From contig JACGCM010001655.1 of NCBI GenBank assembly GCA_014058105.1, forward strand, positions 930,001 through 994,000: a DNA stretch of 64,000 nucleotides, written 5' to 3'. The position numbers were made by a program, and so were the translations under genes. This stretch comes from Kingdonia uniflora. Taxonomy: Eukaryota > Streptophyta > Magnoliopsida > Ranunculales > Circaeasteraceae. How positions within the stretch are numbered: the first letter of the stretch is position 1; every line of letters begins with the position of its first letter. The notes below the pieces were generated by a model that did no database searches, was not told the origin of the DNA, and saw only the letters and a program-made list of their open reading frames with translations. Below are positions 35,000 through 47,460 of the stretch, one piece after another.

Positions 35000-35986
35000 T
35001 TCAAATGGAAGATCCCAGTTGGACGGTTGGATGATTGGAGCGGAAGTTAATAGAAGTTTGAGCTTCTTAAAAACTCTAGAACATTCACCATCAAAGTGGA
35101 AATCAGTGTCCTTAGCAAGTAAATTTCATAAGGGTTGGGAAATTTGGCTAAAATCTATGATGAACCGACAATAAAACCCCGCATGGCCATGAAATGATTG
35201 AATGGCCTTAACCATTCGAGGAGGAGGTAAAGAAGAAATAATATCAATTTTGGCCTTATCATGTTTTATCCCTTTGTTGGAGATGATATGCCCAAGAACT
35301 ATCCCTTGTGTCACCATGAAGTGATACTTTTCTTAATTTAACACCAAATTAGTTTGTGTACAATGTTATATCATGAGCTCCAAATGGTGCAAACATTAAT
35401 CAAAAGAAGAACCAAGCACTAAAAAATCATCCATGAAGATTTTGAAAAATTTATCAACCATATAAGAGAAAATGCTCATCATACAACGTTAAAATGTAAC
35501 GGGTGCATTACACAAACCAAATGGCCTACGTCGATAAGCATAAGTCCCGCAGGGACATGTGAATGTGGTTTTCTCCTGATCTTTTGGAGCGATGGGGATC
35601 TGATTATATCCAGAATAACCGTCAAGAAAACAATAATGACTTTTTCCCGCCAATCGTTTAAGTATTTGATCAATGAATGGAAGAGGAAAATGATCTTTCC
35701 TAGTAACAGTGTTCAACTTTCTGTAATCGATACAAACATGCCACCCGGTGGTCATACGGGTACGAATTAATTCATTATTCTTATTTTCGACAAAAGTAAT
35801 CCTTGATTTCTTAGGTACAACCTGAATAAGGCTGACCCACTTACTATCCGAAATAGAGTATAAGATACCCGAGTCTAAAAGCTTAAAAACTTCCTTCTTA
35901 ACCACCTCCATCATAGTTGGATTTAAGCGCCGCTGCATCTTGCATAAATTTTTACACCTTCGTCGAGATTGATACGATGCATGCAC
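35000..35986 (-). pseudogene. Athila reverse transcriptase
   Basis: An open piece at 35489-35986 carries RRLNPTMMEVVKKEVFKLLD, WHVCIDYRKLNTVTRKDHFP, FLDGYSGYNQIPIAPKDQEK and YAYRRRPFGLCNAPVTF, diagnostic of Athila RT. The YxDD region near 35400-35460 is degraded. The thumb resumes at 35126-35317 with VLGHIISNKGIKHDKAKID and FHGHAGFYCRFI. Frameshifts separate the pieces. Confidence 0.9.
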
Positions 35987-36329
35987 ATGGCCGGGCTAAT
36001 TCCCTTCAAGTCTGCTATAGGCCACCCTATGGCTGATTTATGTTTTCAAAGAACACTCAACAATCTACCTTCCTGGTCAGCATCTAGATTGGAAACTATA
36101 ATTACAGGTAGAGTTTCAGAATCACCAAGAAAGGCATACTTGAGAGTTTTGGGTAATGGCTTGAGGTCCAACTAGGGTGGCTTAACAATGGATATAATAA
36201 GAAAAGTAATTGATGGTTTAAGAGGTTCTAGTCTAGGTTTCCATTTGGACATGTTAAAAAAAGGAGTTGAGTCGAGTAAGACATTAAAATCTTCAATGAT
36301 TGTGTCTTCATCAAAGTCATCACCAAAGT

Positions 36330-38711
36330 TTACAAGACATGATTATAATGGGTCCTCAGAAAAGGATTTGGGAAAGAGTTATAAACTAGAGAGTCAATCA
36401 TATTGAGCTCAGCCATGTCATTAGAATCAGGCACCTGAGTATTATTATTAAAAATATTGAGTCTGATTTTAAGGTCGCCCATAGATAGTTGTAAGGCCCC
36501 ATTAAAGCAATTGATAAGGGCGTGGGCAGTAGCAAGAAAAGGGCGGCCCAATATGACGGGGATCTCACAGCTAGGATTCGTGACATCTTTAATGTCTAAA
36601 ACAACAAACTCCACAGGAAAAATTAGAGTATCAACCTTGATAAAAATATCCTCAAGGATACCTCGTGGGTATCGTATTAACCCATCAACCCATTGAAGTG
36701 TCATTCGGGTAGGTTCGAGTTCTCCAAGTCCTAATTTCTGATAGACCGAGTAAGCTAAGACATTCACACTAGCCCTCAAGTCGAGTAATGCCCTATTCAC
36801 TTTCTGATCTCCAATTTTATAAAGGATGGTTAGGCTTCCAGGATCTCGAAGCTGAGGAGGGGTTAATGTCTCAGTCAAGAAGACTTTCTTGGGTACATTG
36901 ATTTTCCTTTTCCAAGTGCACTCATCCTTAAGGAATTTGGCATTCGCATGAATAAGCATAATGACATCGAGTACTGGAATATTTATATGAACTTGCTTAA
37001 ATGTATCCAATATCTCATCAAATTGAATCCCTTTATTAGCCGAAAGAAGGCGTTGTGGATAAGGCACCATTGACTCAGCACGTGCCTTTGGTACGGAAAC
37101 GGACGAAGTAGGCAACTCCTTATATTTCTTAGAAGGTTCATGGTTGCTTACTACAGCTGGTTCACTCGTACCAACCTCATCCTCAATAGCAACTAGTGTT
37201 AGCTCAACCCTAGGTATTTCAACTCGGCTATCAATTTGTCTACTACTTCAAAGAGTAGTAATGGTATTAAGCTATTTTGAGATTGAACTAGAATCAAAAC
37301 CAGGCGGTTCTTTCGGATTAGATATAGGTTGGCTAGGTAGCTGACCAAGTGGTCTCTCATGCAATGCATTTGCCAATTGTCCTATCTCCGTCTCTAGATT
37401 AGAGATAGATTGGGATGCAGAATTTTGATTTAACAATGTCTGCTACTAGAATTACATCATTTGTTGTTAAAATTACAATGCTTGTTTTTGACTTTCCATT
37501 GATTGTTACATGAAGAGAGAAAGGGTGTCTTCCAAAGATGGCTTGGGTGGAGTGGGCGGGAACTGTTTGGATGACTGAAAGGTTTGCTAAGATGCTTGAG
37601 GTTAGGACTGAGAATTGGGATTCCTAGGAAAATTATGAACTGTGGTCTGTGGCTCTTCAAAACCAAGACTGGGTTGGTTGTTCTTCCACGAAAAATTTGG
37701 GTGGTTCTGCCAAGATGGCTTGTACGGGTTAAATGGCCTCTTGTAGGTATTTTTCAAAGCATTCAGTTGCTTTTGATTATCATTCATTTTATTTAACATG
37801 GGACACATTTGAATCACATGGGTGACATCATAACAAATGGTGCACCCCTATTGCTAAACTTGGTTCACACTACCCTTAGATTGATTCATAGCCATAACCT
37901 CGATTTTTTAGGTAAGAGTATCTAATTGGGCTTTTATGGCCGTTTCCTCACTTACTTCATGTAAGCCACCTTTCTTGGTTGTACGAACATTTCTATGTGG
38001 ATCAAAATCCCATTGCTGAGAGTTCTCAGCCAATGTTTCAAACTCACCATAAGCTCTATCGGGTTCAAGGTCCTAAAATTTGCCACTATGCATAGATTAT
38101 AGCCTGTAACGATTCTTAGACGTCATTCCACGATAGAAGATCTGAGCCAAATATTACTTTTCAGAACCATGATGGGGACATTATAAAAGAAGATCTTTAC
38201 ATCTCTTTCATGCCTCGTAAAATGTTTCACTCTTATTTTGGGCAAATTCAATAATTATATTTATAAGAAAAAGGGTTTTACCTATTGAAAATTATTTAGT
38301 TTTGAACTTAGTCTCCATTTGGTCTCATGAATTAATAGATGCTGGTGCTAATAAATTAAGCTAATGACTCACCTTATCTTTGAGTGAGAATGGGAATAAA
38401 CAAAGGCGGACATAATCCTCAGTAAAATGTTGATATTTTGAGAGCGCACAATTTTTTTTAAATTTGTGGACGTGCTTATAAGGGCTCTCAAAATCAAGTC
38501 CATGAAATGTAGGTAACATTTGGATCACACTAGGCTTGATTTTATAATGATTTGTTATGACGGTTGGTAATTCGATACACGAAGGTATATCACTCACCAC
38601 TGGGGTCCAATAGTCCCTAAGAGATTTGGCAGCAGCCATGATTGGTGTTTCAACTTCTAGCTCAACAGGAAGCTCAATTGGGTCAACTCTAGATAGATTA
38701 CCCTCCTCCAA
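36330..38711 (-). pseudogene. Athila gag and protease
   Basis: Gag starts near 38711, with LPTFHGLDFESPYKHVHKF and RLCLFPFSLKDK typical of Athila gag. The middle, 37120-38360, is frameshifted but retains scraps of the Pro/Asn-rich part. The protease region is open at 36330-37115: KINVPKKVFLTE, ALLDLRASVNVLAYSVYQKL, PVILGRPFLATAHALIN. The active-site triad, Asp-[Thr/Leu]-Gly in the family, reads DLRAS instead of DLGAS, so Gly is lost to Arg even where the frame is open. Confidence 0.88.
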
Positions 38712-40390
38712 AATTGGGGGTCCTAAGTTCTCTATTGTGTTGATTGGGCGTGGTAGTCGCCATCTCTACTTGGGCTGAGGTGGTGGGCCATTAATAGGCA
38801 AAGGTTCTTGTAAACTCCCTAAACATTTTTCTCCACGTGTCCAATTAATCATGCATAAACTAATATGCGATAAAATTTGGCACCCGATACAGTAAACAGT
38901 CAATCAAACCTATAATCTAACACTTCAACATTTTTTAAAAGTAATAATTAGGTCTCCCCTATATTCTTCTATATTCACAAAATGGTAGGATTGTAAAAGG
39001 CTTTGGTTCCTAAACTTCTCTGCATCGCTGTGCTAGTACTAGCCTAAAGTAGATGTTCAGTCCTCATGCCCGAGCGAGTCGCCTTATCGTACATCCGCAC
39101 TTGAAATAGTGACATCACAAACCTACAACCAGTATTTTGTGGTACTCGGCTGGGGCCGTATCCTGCAAACCCATGTTTGTACCCCGGTCCGGTACACCTA
39201 TCAAATGGGTGATAAAATCCCGTGGGAATCTCGCAACTTTTTATTATTATCAGTTATTTTCAGGTCTGGGACGTTCAATTTTCGTGTGATAGGAATTTCT
39301 TCGTATCCCTAATGGGTGGTCCCACTTGTTAGAGAGCTTTTTGGGTGATGAAATCCTGTAAGTCTCTAACAGTTTTTACCTTTACTAATGCTGAAATAAA
39401 TAGAAATTTAAGCACAACAATAGGTCAATCCAGCCACAGCAATTTTTTATTATTAGAGCAGCGTGTCTTTACGAAGTCCACATGACTTTATATGTTCTAG
39501 TGCCGGGGCGGAGCGGATATGAACCCTTTCTAAATGTCAATTTTAGAGAAATACCAATCTACGAGAAGTGTTTCCCGGTGAAGCTGTGGCCGCCCCTTTA
39601 CTTAGGGGGCGAAATAAAGAAATGCCCCTTCACTTAGGGGGCACAAGAAGGATGGATTTGATGATGCTTTCAGCTTTGCGAATTTTCTATCCTCATTCTT
39701 TTTTACACTTTAACATCTTTTTACCGTGTCCCAAAACAATAAACCTGAAAAGAGAAAGAATGAGAAAGTTAGACAGTGTTTTACCATAGATATACAATCA
39801 TATACTAAAAATAATAATGAGATTAATTAATTTTCGTTAAGTGAAAGATCAAGTCAGAGAGATGATCAACAAAAATGTGACAATAAAAGGATGAGAGATG
39901 CACTAACACAATGGGACCAGCTAATAAAATACAAGTTTTCAACTTGCAAGATGTAACACATATTAATCAACTTGAGTTGGTGTATCCCAATTAATCCAAA
40001 CAGATGCAACAGGAAGAAAATCACGAGGAACCCATATTATTGTCCAACTCCAAAACTTTTAGAAACCAACCCAAACTTGAAAACCTCAGTACGGTTGCAC
40101 AAGCAGCTTAAATCACAGCTTTAACTGTAGTTGCAAACTACAAGAAAACTTTGGTTCTAGTCGCAAACTCTAAGCAAACTCAATAATCAAGTAACAAACG
40201 GCCTAAAATTCAATAAACACTTAGATTATAACCTTAAGTCCAATACTTCCAATGTTAAGTTCTTACTGTAGCACAAAAACCTTTAAAAAAAGAGAGAATA
40301 TTTTATTACACAAAAAACAAAAAACAAAAAAATGCAAATAAAATAATAAAAGAAATCGGTATTAGTAACGGTCCTTCGCACCGTTGCACT
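38712..40390. other. Athila 5' leader
   Basis: About 1.7 kb between the primer binding site and gag on the minus strand. Long untranslated leaders are usual in Athila. It has no recognisable ORF; purine-rich and A-rich patches lie near 40300-40350. Confidence 0.6.
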
Positions 40391-40407
40391 CCTCGGCAAC
40401 GGCGCCA
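40391..40407 (-). other. Athila primer binding site
   Basis: The minus strand reads TGGCGCCGTTGCCGAGG, three bases inside the LTR. It matches the known Athila-type site (TGGCGCCGTTGCCGGGG, thought to pair with tRNA-Asp) except one base. Confidence 0.9.
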
Positions 40408-40410
40408 ATT

Positions 40411-41664
40411 TGATGAACGCTTTTTCTAGCGTTACTTAATACCGCGCTCAAGTATGGATTTACCATTGTAGAAATTGTGGAGTGGGGGTCGTACCACCGA
40501 GAGTGATAAGATGCAAAAAACTAATCCTAGGTCGATTTATCGATGATTTGGTATTTTCTTCAAATCTAAGATAAAACTAAGGAAACAAGATCAAATTAAA
40601 AGAAGCTAGCCATGACTAAAGTTCCACCCAACGGAAATAACAATAGATCAAATAGTTTTACTAGGCGGATTTATGTACCAAAAATCCCGAGTAGGGCATT
40701 TTTAGTGTAGATGTTAACCCTAGTTCCATGGTTAGGCATCTATGGTTTAATCATTTAGTTTCACTAAATCCAATTTGGAGGAGAGATTCAACCAACTATG
40801 GTTAAGCTTGTTTGGATTTCTTCTTACGTATTTTTCCCTTTATTGCCCTAAAATCCGACTTAGTGGTTATAACATCGGATTTTGGCAAGAGAAACTAAAT
40901 TCACTTTCAAACTATGGTTAAGCTTAGAAGTGAATTATAGCTCTTAAAAGATATGGCAAAAAAAAGCAAATCCTAGAAAACTATATATCACTATCGCTAC
41001 TTAGGTAGGGTCTTCCCTCTAGTCATAACTAGAAAAGGATTAGCCTCGTATAATCCCTAAGATCATTGCATTAATATTAATAAAACAAATAAGAGAGAAA
41101 GAGAGAGAGAGAGTGAGAGAGTGAGATATGTTTGAACAAAAATTAATTATGTATCTCTTCAATTCCTTCTAGTGTGAGATCCCCATTACAATAGGGGGTG
41201 GGTTCCTTTTATAGAAAAAGGAACCCAAATTTAAAAACAATACATTAAATTCTAAAGAATATTTTCACAATAATATCTTCTAATATTACAACCAATTATC
41301 TAATATTCTTGCTTATAATTTCCTTAACTGATGTAAAGATCTTTCTTCGTGGAAACTCTTGCATATATCTTGAATATAAAATATCTTCAAGGATCTTGGA
41401 TGCAATATATTCTTTGATCATATTCTCCAAGAATATTTGTGTATATATTTCTTTAATCCTAAGATCAAATATATTGTATCCTTGACCTTTTGTGCTATGA
41501 ACTGCTGGAGACACTTTTACTTAACTTTAAGAGCTTGGCTTCAAATATCCATCTTCAATAGCTACAATCAAACAAACGTGCATAAGTACCCAATATTAAA
41601 TATAATGGACGACTTAAAATACATGTTCGGGTATATTAAAAATATCATAATTATGCGCTCATCA
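40411..41664 (-). repeat. Athila middle LTR (5' LTR of the surviving unit)
   Basis: It runs TGATGAACGC to GCGCTCATCA (1254 bp), with a minus-strand TATA box CTATAAAAGG near 41204-41213. The PBS adjoins its left side, but its right side is the 3' internal tail of another unit instead of host DNA. It is therefore shared by two tandem units. Confidence 0.9.
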
Positions 41665-41958
41665 AATACCCCAAACTTGTCTTTTGCTCGTCCCGAGTAA
41701 AATATAATAATAACCACTTTCGCAGGGAGCGCGAATGCATTTAGCATATGCAACAAGCCGTTAAACCCCCAGGTTTAATATGGTGGACGAGTGTTGTCTC
41801 GTGAGGGCTTGCAGTGACTATACCCACAAAAGTCAATAATGACATTTTAAATAATTCTAGAATTCACATGACTCATTTCCTGTGAACTTTTCCTTTCTTA
41901 GTTGTGTTAAAAATATATCGATGGGAATTCCTTAAATCTGTTATTCTCCCAAGTATAC
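41665..41958 (-). mobile_element. 3' internal tail of the second Athila unit
   Basis: About 290 bp homologous to 33063-33346, with the AACCCCCAGGTTTAATATGGTGG segment near 41764-41786 present in both. It is interrupted at CAAGTATAC by the start of Tat element C. Confidence 0.88.
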
Positions 41959-42761
41959 TGTAGGGAGCTAACTCCATTCAGAGGGGGAGTTAGTTCTCAC
42001 AACGTATAATCGATCTTCAGTTAGAAGATATATTTGGCCTAAAATAAGATTTATCTTAAGATAAATACTTGTGTAGAGGCCCGAATGTGACTCTCTACGA
42101 GCTCTGATGAGGATTTTTTAGACAGATTGTATTACTGACGAGTAAATAACAGGGTTCGAGTACAGGGTGGTCAAAGGTAAAATACAAGAGGCTGGAGATC
42201 ATTTTTCTTACCCCTGCTTGGTTTCCCCTCTTATCTATTTATAGAGACATAGGGAGCTGAGTTACAAATTATAGGTCAGGATTACATGATTACACTGTCA
42301 GAAAATCTCGGTGAGTTATGGGCGCCGGTCTTGGCGGTACTGTTACTGCTGCATTTATTGGTGATGGTTCTGATCGACATGGTGGTTGGACCTGTTACTG
42401 TAGATGCACGGGCCAATCAATGCACTATCTTATCTGATGAAGTTGTTGTCTGTCTTGTCTTGCTTCGACCGTGTGTTAGTGAGGTCGAAGGGCTTCTGCT
42501 GTAGGATATGGATCCATTCTCGAAGCTTTGTCTGGTAGGTTGACTGTCTGTCTTGTCATACTTCGACCATATGTAGATATGGTCGAAGGATGTCTACTGC
42601 AATATACTAATCTGTCCCCGAAGCTTTGTCAGGTATCGAAGGTTCATCTCTGGGGGATCTCTGGGGAGCCTGTTTTAGCGATTGAGTGGGCTTCGATACA
42701 TTCGAGTAGGCTATGAAGTGGGCTTCGACCGTCTATCAAAGACTACGAGTAGTCTACTACA
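41959..42761 (-). repeat. Element C 3' LTR
   Basis: Plus-strand ends are TGTAGGGAGC and AGTCTACTACA; on the minus strand it starts TGTAGTAGAC like element B. It is 803 bp with a minus-strand TATAAATAG near 42233-42243. Many direct CGAAG-containing words in its right half resemble those of the element B 3' LTR. Confidence 0.85.
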
Positions 42762-42773
42762 TTCGCCCCCTCT
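42762..42773 (-). other. Element C polypurine tract
   Basis: The minus strand reads AGAGGGGGCGAA against the LTR, identical to 12128-12139. Confidence 0.88.
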
Positions 42774-43016
42774 AAGCGAAGGTCTCGAAGCCAGGTGAAG
42801 AGGTGTTCACTGAGAAAGCTGTTTGGTCTTGGAATCTGAGTGGTTTGACTGTCTTGTTTTTCAGGAAAGTAATAAAATGAGGTTTTTAAGATATACAGGT
42901 GGTTATAGGGTAATAAATGCATTGAAGCCTATAAGTTTGGGTTATTATGGTGGTATACTGTATCTTATTCCATCTGCAATAGTCTTATGCTCTTTCTCAA
43001 TATTCTTAAAATTTGG

Positions 43017-43360
43017 ATGGATACCATGTCGAACACGCGTTACCAGAAGAGGATGGGGTTCACTCGCGATCGTCGAGTGGGGCGGAAGATGGCGGAACTG
43101 CATATGAAGTTTTTTGGGCAACATGACCTGAACTGGGACATGCCAGACCTGGTGGAGGCAGGGCCTGATGAGTTCTTCAATGGTGATCCATATTCTTATC
43201 TGTAGCAACAACTGAGGTTTCATTTTACGACTGCTGGGAGGCGTTATCTCTTTCTGATGGCTCTGGCCAAAAGTCTCGTTTGTGCAAAGGAGGTCGTCGA
43301 GGAGTGAAATGCGGCAAGTGGAGCTGGTCCTTCCGGAAGTAGGGCTTCGAGTTGATGGTA
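43017..43360 (+). pseudogene. Element C antisense short ORF 1
   Basis: It starts at an ATG at 43017 (MDTMSNTRYQKRMGFTRDR) and continues KFFGQHDLNWDMPDLVEAGP and DPYSYL. A TAG replaces the Trp codon found at this place in element B (43203-43205). After it homology goes on: RRYLFLMALAKSLVCAKEVV, a TGA, then GPSGSRASSW. The start, core and C-terminal charged part correspond to 23900-24251. Conservation of the same ORF in both diverged copies suggests past coding function. No domain is known to me. Confidence 0.65.
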
Positions 43361-43932
43361 GAAATATTTGTATTTCTGTAGGCTTTTGTTTTGCTGTGTG
43401 GGAGGGGGTTGTTTTTGCGTTTTGAGTCGTAGTAAAATTGTAATTTGTTTATTGGATTATCTATTTGGAATGGACAAAGTATTTTCTGCGTACTTATATT
43501 GCTGTATCTGATTGATACTGTAGATGAATGTAAGCGAATACTCTTATAGGCGTGAGGTATAGAGATGATCGAAGGTTATTGTTATCTGGGTTATGATGAT
43601 CAGAACGAGATATAGTTGAAGGTACGATGAAATACTTCTTGTAATAATTGATGGTTATAATGGCCTAATGCTCAATGTGGGTGATGTGCTCGACTAGAGG
43701 TCCTTGGGAATGAGGTTTGAATGCATGTACCGATGAATCAGTTACGTCTAGGAAGTTGGAGAGGTTGCATGTTTGACTTTTTAAGGTTGGAAATGAAAGG
43801 TTGTCATTAATTTTGTTATGGGAGAGGAAAAGTCGTGGTGGATTTATAGGTATAAAAGGGGATAGATTGGAGGGAACTTCTTCATCTGTCTAGCATCTTT
43901 CTCTCTATCTCTTACTTTGTTTGTTGATCAAC
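43361..43932. other. Spacer between the two antisense short ORFs, with a TATA box
   Basis: T/G-rich DNA. TATAAAAGGGG near 43851-43861 lies about 75 bases before the next ATG and has the position of a promoter for short ORF 2. Confidence 0.5.
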
Positions 43933-44240
43933 ATGGCTGAAAATGTGCCAGTTCAGGAAGATCAAGCGGCGGTGAGGGCCAGGAGGATCCAGGAGGCTTT
44001 GTTGGGTCTTCAACGGAGGTTCAGAATAGAGGAGGATATTGATGTCGAAATGCCAGACATCTTTGAGGCGAAACCTGGGTACCACTCTATGACATGCCCT
44101 TCGCGTACTGGTGGGGCATAGCGCAGATGAAGGGGCCGTTCCCCGGTCACCGACTATCTCTTCTCAAGGGCTTCAAAGAGGATATAGTAGACCAAGAGGA
44201 TGCAGATGCAGTGGCCATTGACAAAGAGGAGTAGCCCACT
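43933..44240 (+). pseudogene. Element C antisense short ORF 2
   Basis: It starts MAENVPVQEDQAAVRARRIQ at 43933 and keeps a core RRFRIEEDIDVEMPDIFEAK similar to WKMSDLFEVEPG of element B's short ORF 2. The frame breaks after about 55 residues (TAG near 44119) and a relic tail runs to about 44240. It is related at the core to short ORF 1, suggesting the two short ORFs arose by duplication. Confidence 0.55.
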
Positions 44241-45426
44241 AATAGCTAGGGTCCTCTGTAATGTGGTGGTGTTGTTGATTTCTTTTCGTCTATTTCTTTT
44301 GTCTCTTGTTTTGTTTTGTATGAGGTCTGTAATGTTAGCTGCTTTTCTGAATGAAAATGATTTCTTTAAATAACTTGTTTTGCCGAACTGTGGGTAATAG
44401 TAACACAATCTGATATTGAATGGATAATACAGTTGTCGAAATGTATAGTTTGAGTTGTTCGAAGATAAAAATGAATTCGTCGAAGGGAAAAGTAAAATGT
44501 GGCGAAGCTGAAAAATTTATCCGTAAGCCTAAGGTTTTTGATTGGTCAAACTTATGACTGTATTCGGTTGAAGGGTCAAAACTTTTGAGTTAAGGGATGT
44601 GTTAGATATCGAAGGTCAATGTATTTAGATGAATTTGCTTGAGGCTAGATGCTGAGGATTGTTCGAGATGTGAAGTGGTTGAATACTCGAGTGCAGGAGT
44701 GTGTCGAAGATTGAGTTTGATTTGACTAGCTGCTCTGACAACCCAGACGGCTGGTCTATCAAACTGGTACGAGCACCTGGGGCAGTGTGCAAAAGGTAAT
44801 GATGTTGTTTTTCTCGTATGATGGAAAAAAGGTTATGATGTGACTGTTTGGACTTGATTATTTAGCTTCGAGTAGGGGAAAAGATGGTTCGAGAGGGTAA
44901 ATTGGTTAAGCCACATTGGAGTCGAAAAACTGGGGTTGTAGGGTCGTGGTAATGATAGTATTGAGGAAATCGAGGCAGTTTAGGTTTTTTGAAAGATATA
45001 TAAGTGGGAGAAGAGTGATTACTGTACTGTGATAATCAAAATGTTGGGAGAAGAAAATATACGTTATTTTAAACTTTAGGGGTTGTTCCTGCTGTTGTGT
45101 GCTTGATCTTGCTGATCTGAGGGTAGTGCTGCTAACTACTGGTAAGTCACTTGATTTCTGTCATGTTTATTTTGTTTTGTTCTCTGTCTGAGAGGGTGGG
45201 TAGGAGATTTTGCGTTTGAGGTTTAGGGGTTATTTTTGGGGGTAAGGAGGCTTGTTAGAACTGGGTTTCGACCCAGGCTGGGATTTGGTGAGTTTTTATT
45301 TTGGAGGAGGTATTGTGTATGAGATTTGAGGTTGGGAGAAGTATCTGAAAGGGATAGATGGGATAAGGGTGATAGACACGGGATTGTCAAATTTTCTACC
45401 CTAATTGCGTGCCTCTTCTTCTGTAG
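44241..45426. other. Promoter-side region of the long antisense ORF in element C
   Basis: No gene is seen. It is rich in T, G and CGAAG words. GATATATAAGTGGG near 44993-45006 is a TATA-like box some 430 bases before the ORF; a GTAAGT at 45142 and pyrimidine-rich CTTCTTCTGTAG at 45414-45425 could bound a leader intron. Confidence 0.4.
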
Positions 45427-47460
45427 GCAAAAATACGTAACCGTCGAGCTTCGAGGCGGAGACTTGTAGATGAAGAGGTCAGCGAGGTCGAAGCTAGTAC
45501 TTCTGGTCGTGACCCAATGGAAAGGGGTAGAGATTTAGAGGTGTTAGATGTGGTAACCGAGGCCCCGTTGTCGATGATTCTGCCAGCTGAAGATGTTCTG
45601 GTCACGAGACGTCGAAAGACAATAGTGACCGAAGATAGTGATGAAGAGGAAACAGTATGGGAAGAGGGATGTGATATAGGGCCTTCGGGTGGTGGGGAGG
45701 GAGGTAAGGTGCAGAGGGGCGATAGTGAGGATTTGATAGAGTCGGATAAGGTCGAAGGTGCCATTTTGGCTAAAGATAGGGTTAGGTTAGATCGGTTTGT
45801 CGCGAAATTTGAACTCTCGAAGGTGGGTGTGTTTCTTAGTGCTACGGGGGCAGGGTTGACCTTCAGATCAGACCTTAGGGAAGGGATTATAGCTTATAGG
45901 GGCCAAATTCGATTGAGAGTGGAGCTTCCTCTTCGGTGATTGGTGAAAGAAGTACTGAATTTCTGGGGGGTGGCTCCAGTGCAGATGAACGGTAATTTTT
46001 ATGAGATGATGAGGGTGATAGAGGGGATAAATGTGAAATTGGCTGGTGAGAGTCGAAGTTTAATTAAGTGGTTTGAAATTATCACCTTTTATTCCTGGAA
46101 GGCTAGTCAAAACCCAGGGACCTATCACATCCAATGTCACCCAAAGAAACTATGGTTCTTTGATCTGTGCTCGACAGGCCGGGGGTGGAATAAAGATTTA
46201 CTGACAGTAAGTTTACTGTCGAAGGGCATGTTGTTGATGTGTTTATGAAATAAGTGATAACTCTGTTTTTGCTTTACTCTGCAGGTCCGAAGAGTTCGTC
46301 TTGGGATAATCCGGTAAATTATATTGATACTATGCTCGAGGCTAGCGAAGACTGGGTAAATTCGGTATTTGACAGTCTCAAGATCAAAAGGCAAAGGAAA
46401 GAAAAGGTGGATTCCCAGCTTCGAGACGTACCCGCTACCCCGATGTGACCAAAGAGAAAAGGAGGGGTAGGTGTTTCGAAGGAGCAAAAAGAAATGGGAG
46501 GGGAAAAGTTGCCGAGGAACTACCAGTTTGTGCCGAGGTCGCGGAGGGGTGCGATGCAAGCGGCGTCAGTTTCCGAAGGGGGTGGAGAGGCTTCGAGGAT
46601 GAAACCAAAACAGGTGTCTTCTCAAGCCGAAAAATGGAAGGGTCGGGTAGCTCCCGTAGCCCCTAAGGTGCAGCAATCGAAGGTTATTCAACATAAAAGG
46701 CGTAAGGTGTTTGGGGAGGATGATACAATGGAGGAAGATGAAGAAATGACGGAGGCTGAATGACAGGAGCAGGCTTCGATGGTCGAGCTCTGGGAAGATG
46801 TCCCGGATGAAGCTTCGAAGGAGATAAAGAAGCATATATCTCAGGTAACTATATATAGCTTTCTGTAGTGATATTTTGAGGTTACTTGAAAATTCTTCGA
46901 GTTTCGAGATTCACTGATATCTTGAGTATTTTTAGCAAACGGAAGTCTGGGTAGAGACTTGCAGCAAGGCGATGAAGTTGGTAAAGGTGAAATTGTGACA
47001 AGCGATGGAAAATCTGGATCTTTCTCGTGGGAAAGAGGCATCATGGGTGTCTCAAGTCAGGAAGATGAAGCAAGATATAAATGTGCTTACTGAAACTTAT
47101 GATGAGAGCCTCAAGCAACAGCGGTCAAGGTTGGAGCGAGAGTGGCTGGCCAAGCTTAATCTGTGTGAGAAGGCGAAAGCGAAACAGAAGGTGGGTTTCC
47201 AGCGGCAGTTTGATAAGGAATGTATGGAGAATGTGAGGTTGAAGAAGTTTATAAATGGTATGGGGTATGATACCGATACATTGCAACCTTATCTTGTGTC
47301 TCCAGAACTTGTTAAGGGGGATGAGTTGCAGATGAAGGAAGGGGAGGTAAACGTTGTTGAAGAGGCAATTGGAAGTATTGGGGGTGGTGTGGAAACTTCT
47401 CTTCTTGGTGTGCCCATTGGTGGCACTGCTGATAGTCTGCGCGGTCGAAGGTTCGAATGA
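45427..47460 (+). pseudogene. Element C long antisense ORF (putative gypsy-type aORF protein)
   Basis: Read opposite to gag-pol. First part 45427-45939: basic RRASRRRLVDEE, acidic VTEDSDEEETVWEEG, RFVAKFELSKVGVF and IAYRGQIRLRVELPLR, then a TGA. The frame continues at 45940 with VKEVLNFWGVAPVQMNGNF and GTYHIQCHPKKLWFFD. GTAAGT near 46207 and TTTACTCTGCAG near 46273-46284 look like an intron. Then SSWDNPVNYIDTMLEASEDW, a Lys/Arg-rich part with KRRKVFGEDD (nuclear-signal-like), another likely intron before 46937, and a coiled-coil-like C-terminus (47005-47460; QSRSRLEREW-like and ENVRLKKFINGMGYD). It is the counterpart of 19687-21791. The role is unknown; the family resembles plant 'putative gypsy type transposon' proteins. 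Confidence 0.75.

Noticed and set aside
46137..46559. Minus-strand ORF of 140 codons in element C
   Set aside because: It is the complement of the long antisense ORF, which has family likeness and a counterpart in element B. The minus frame has neither.
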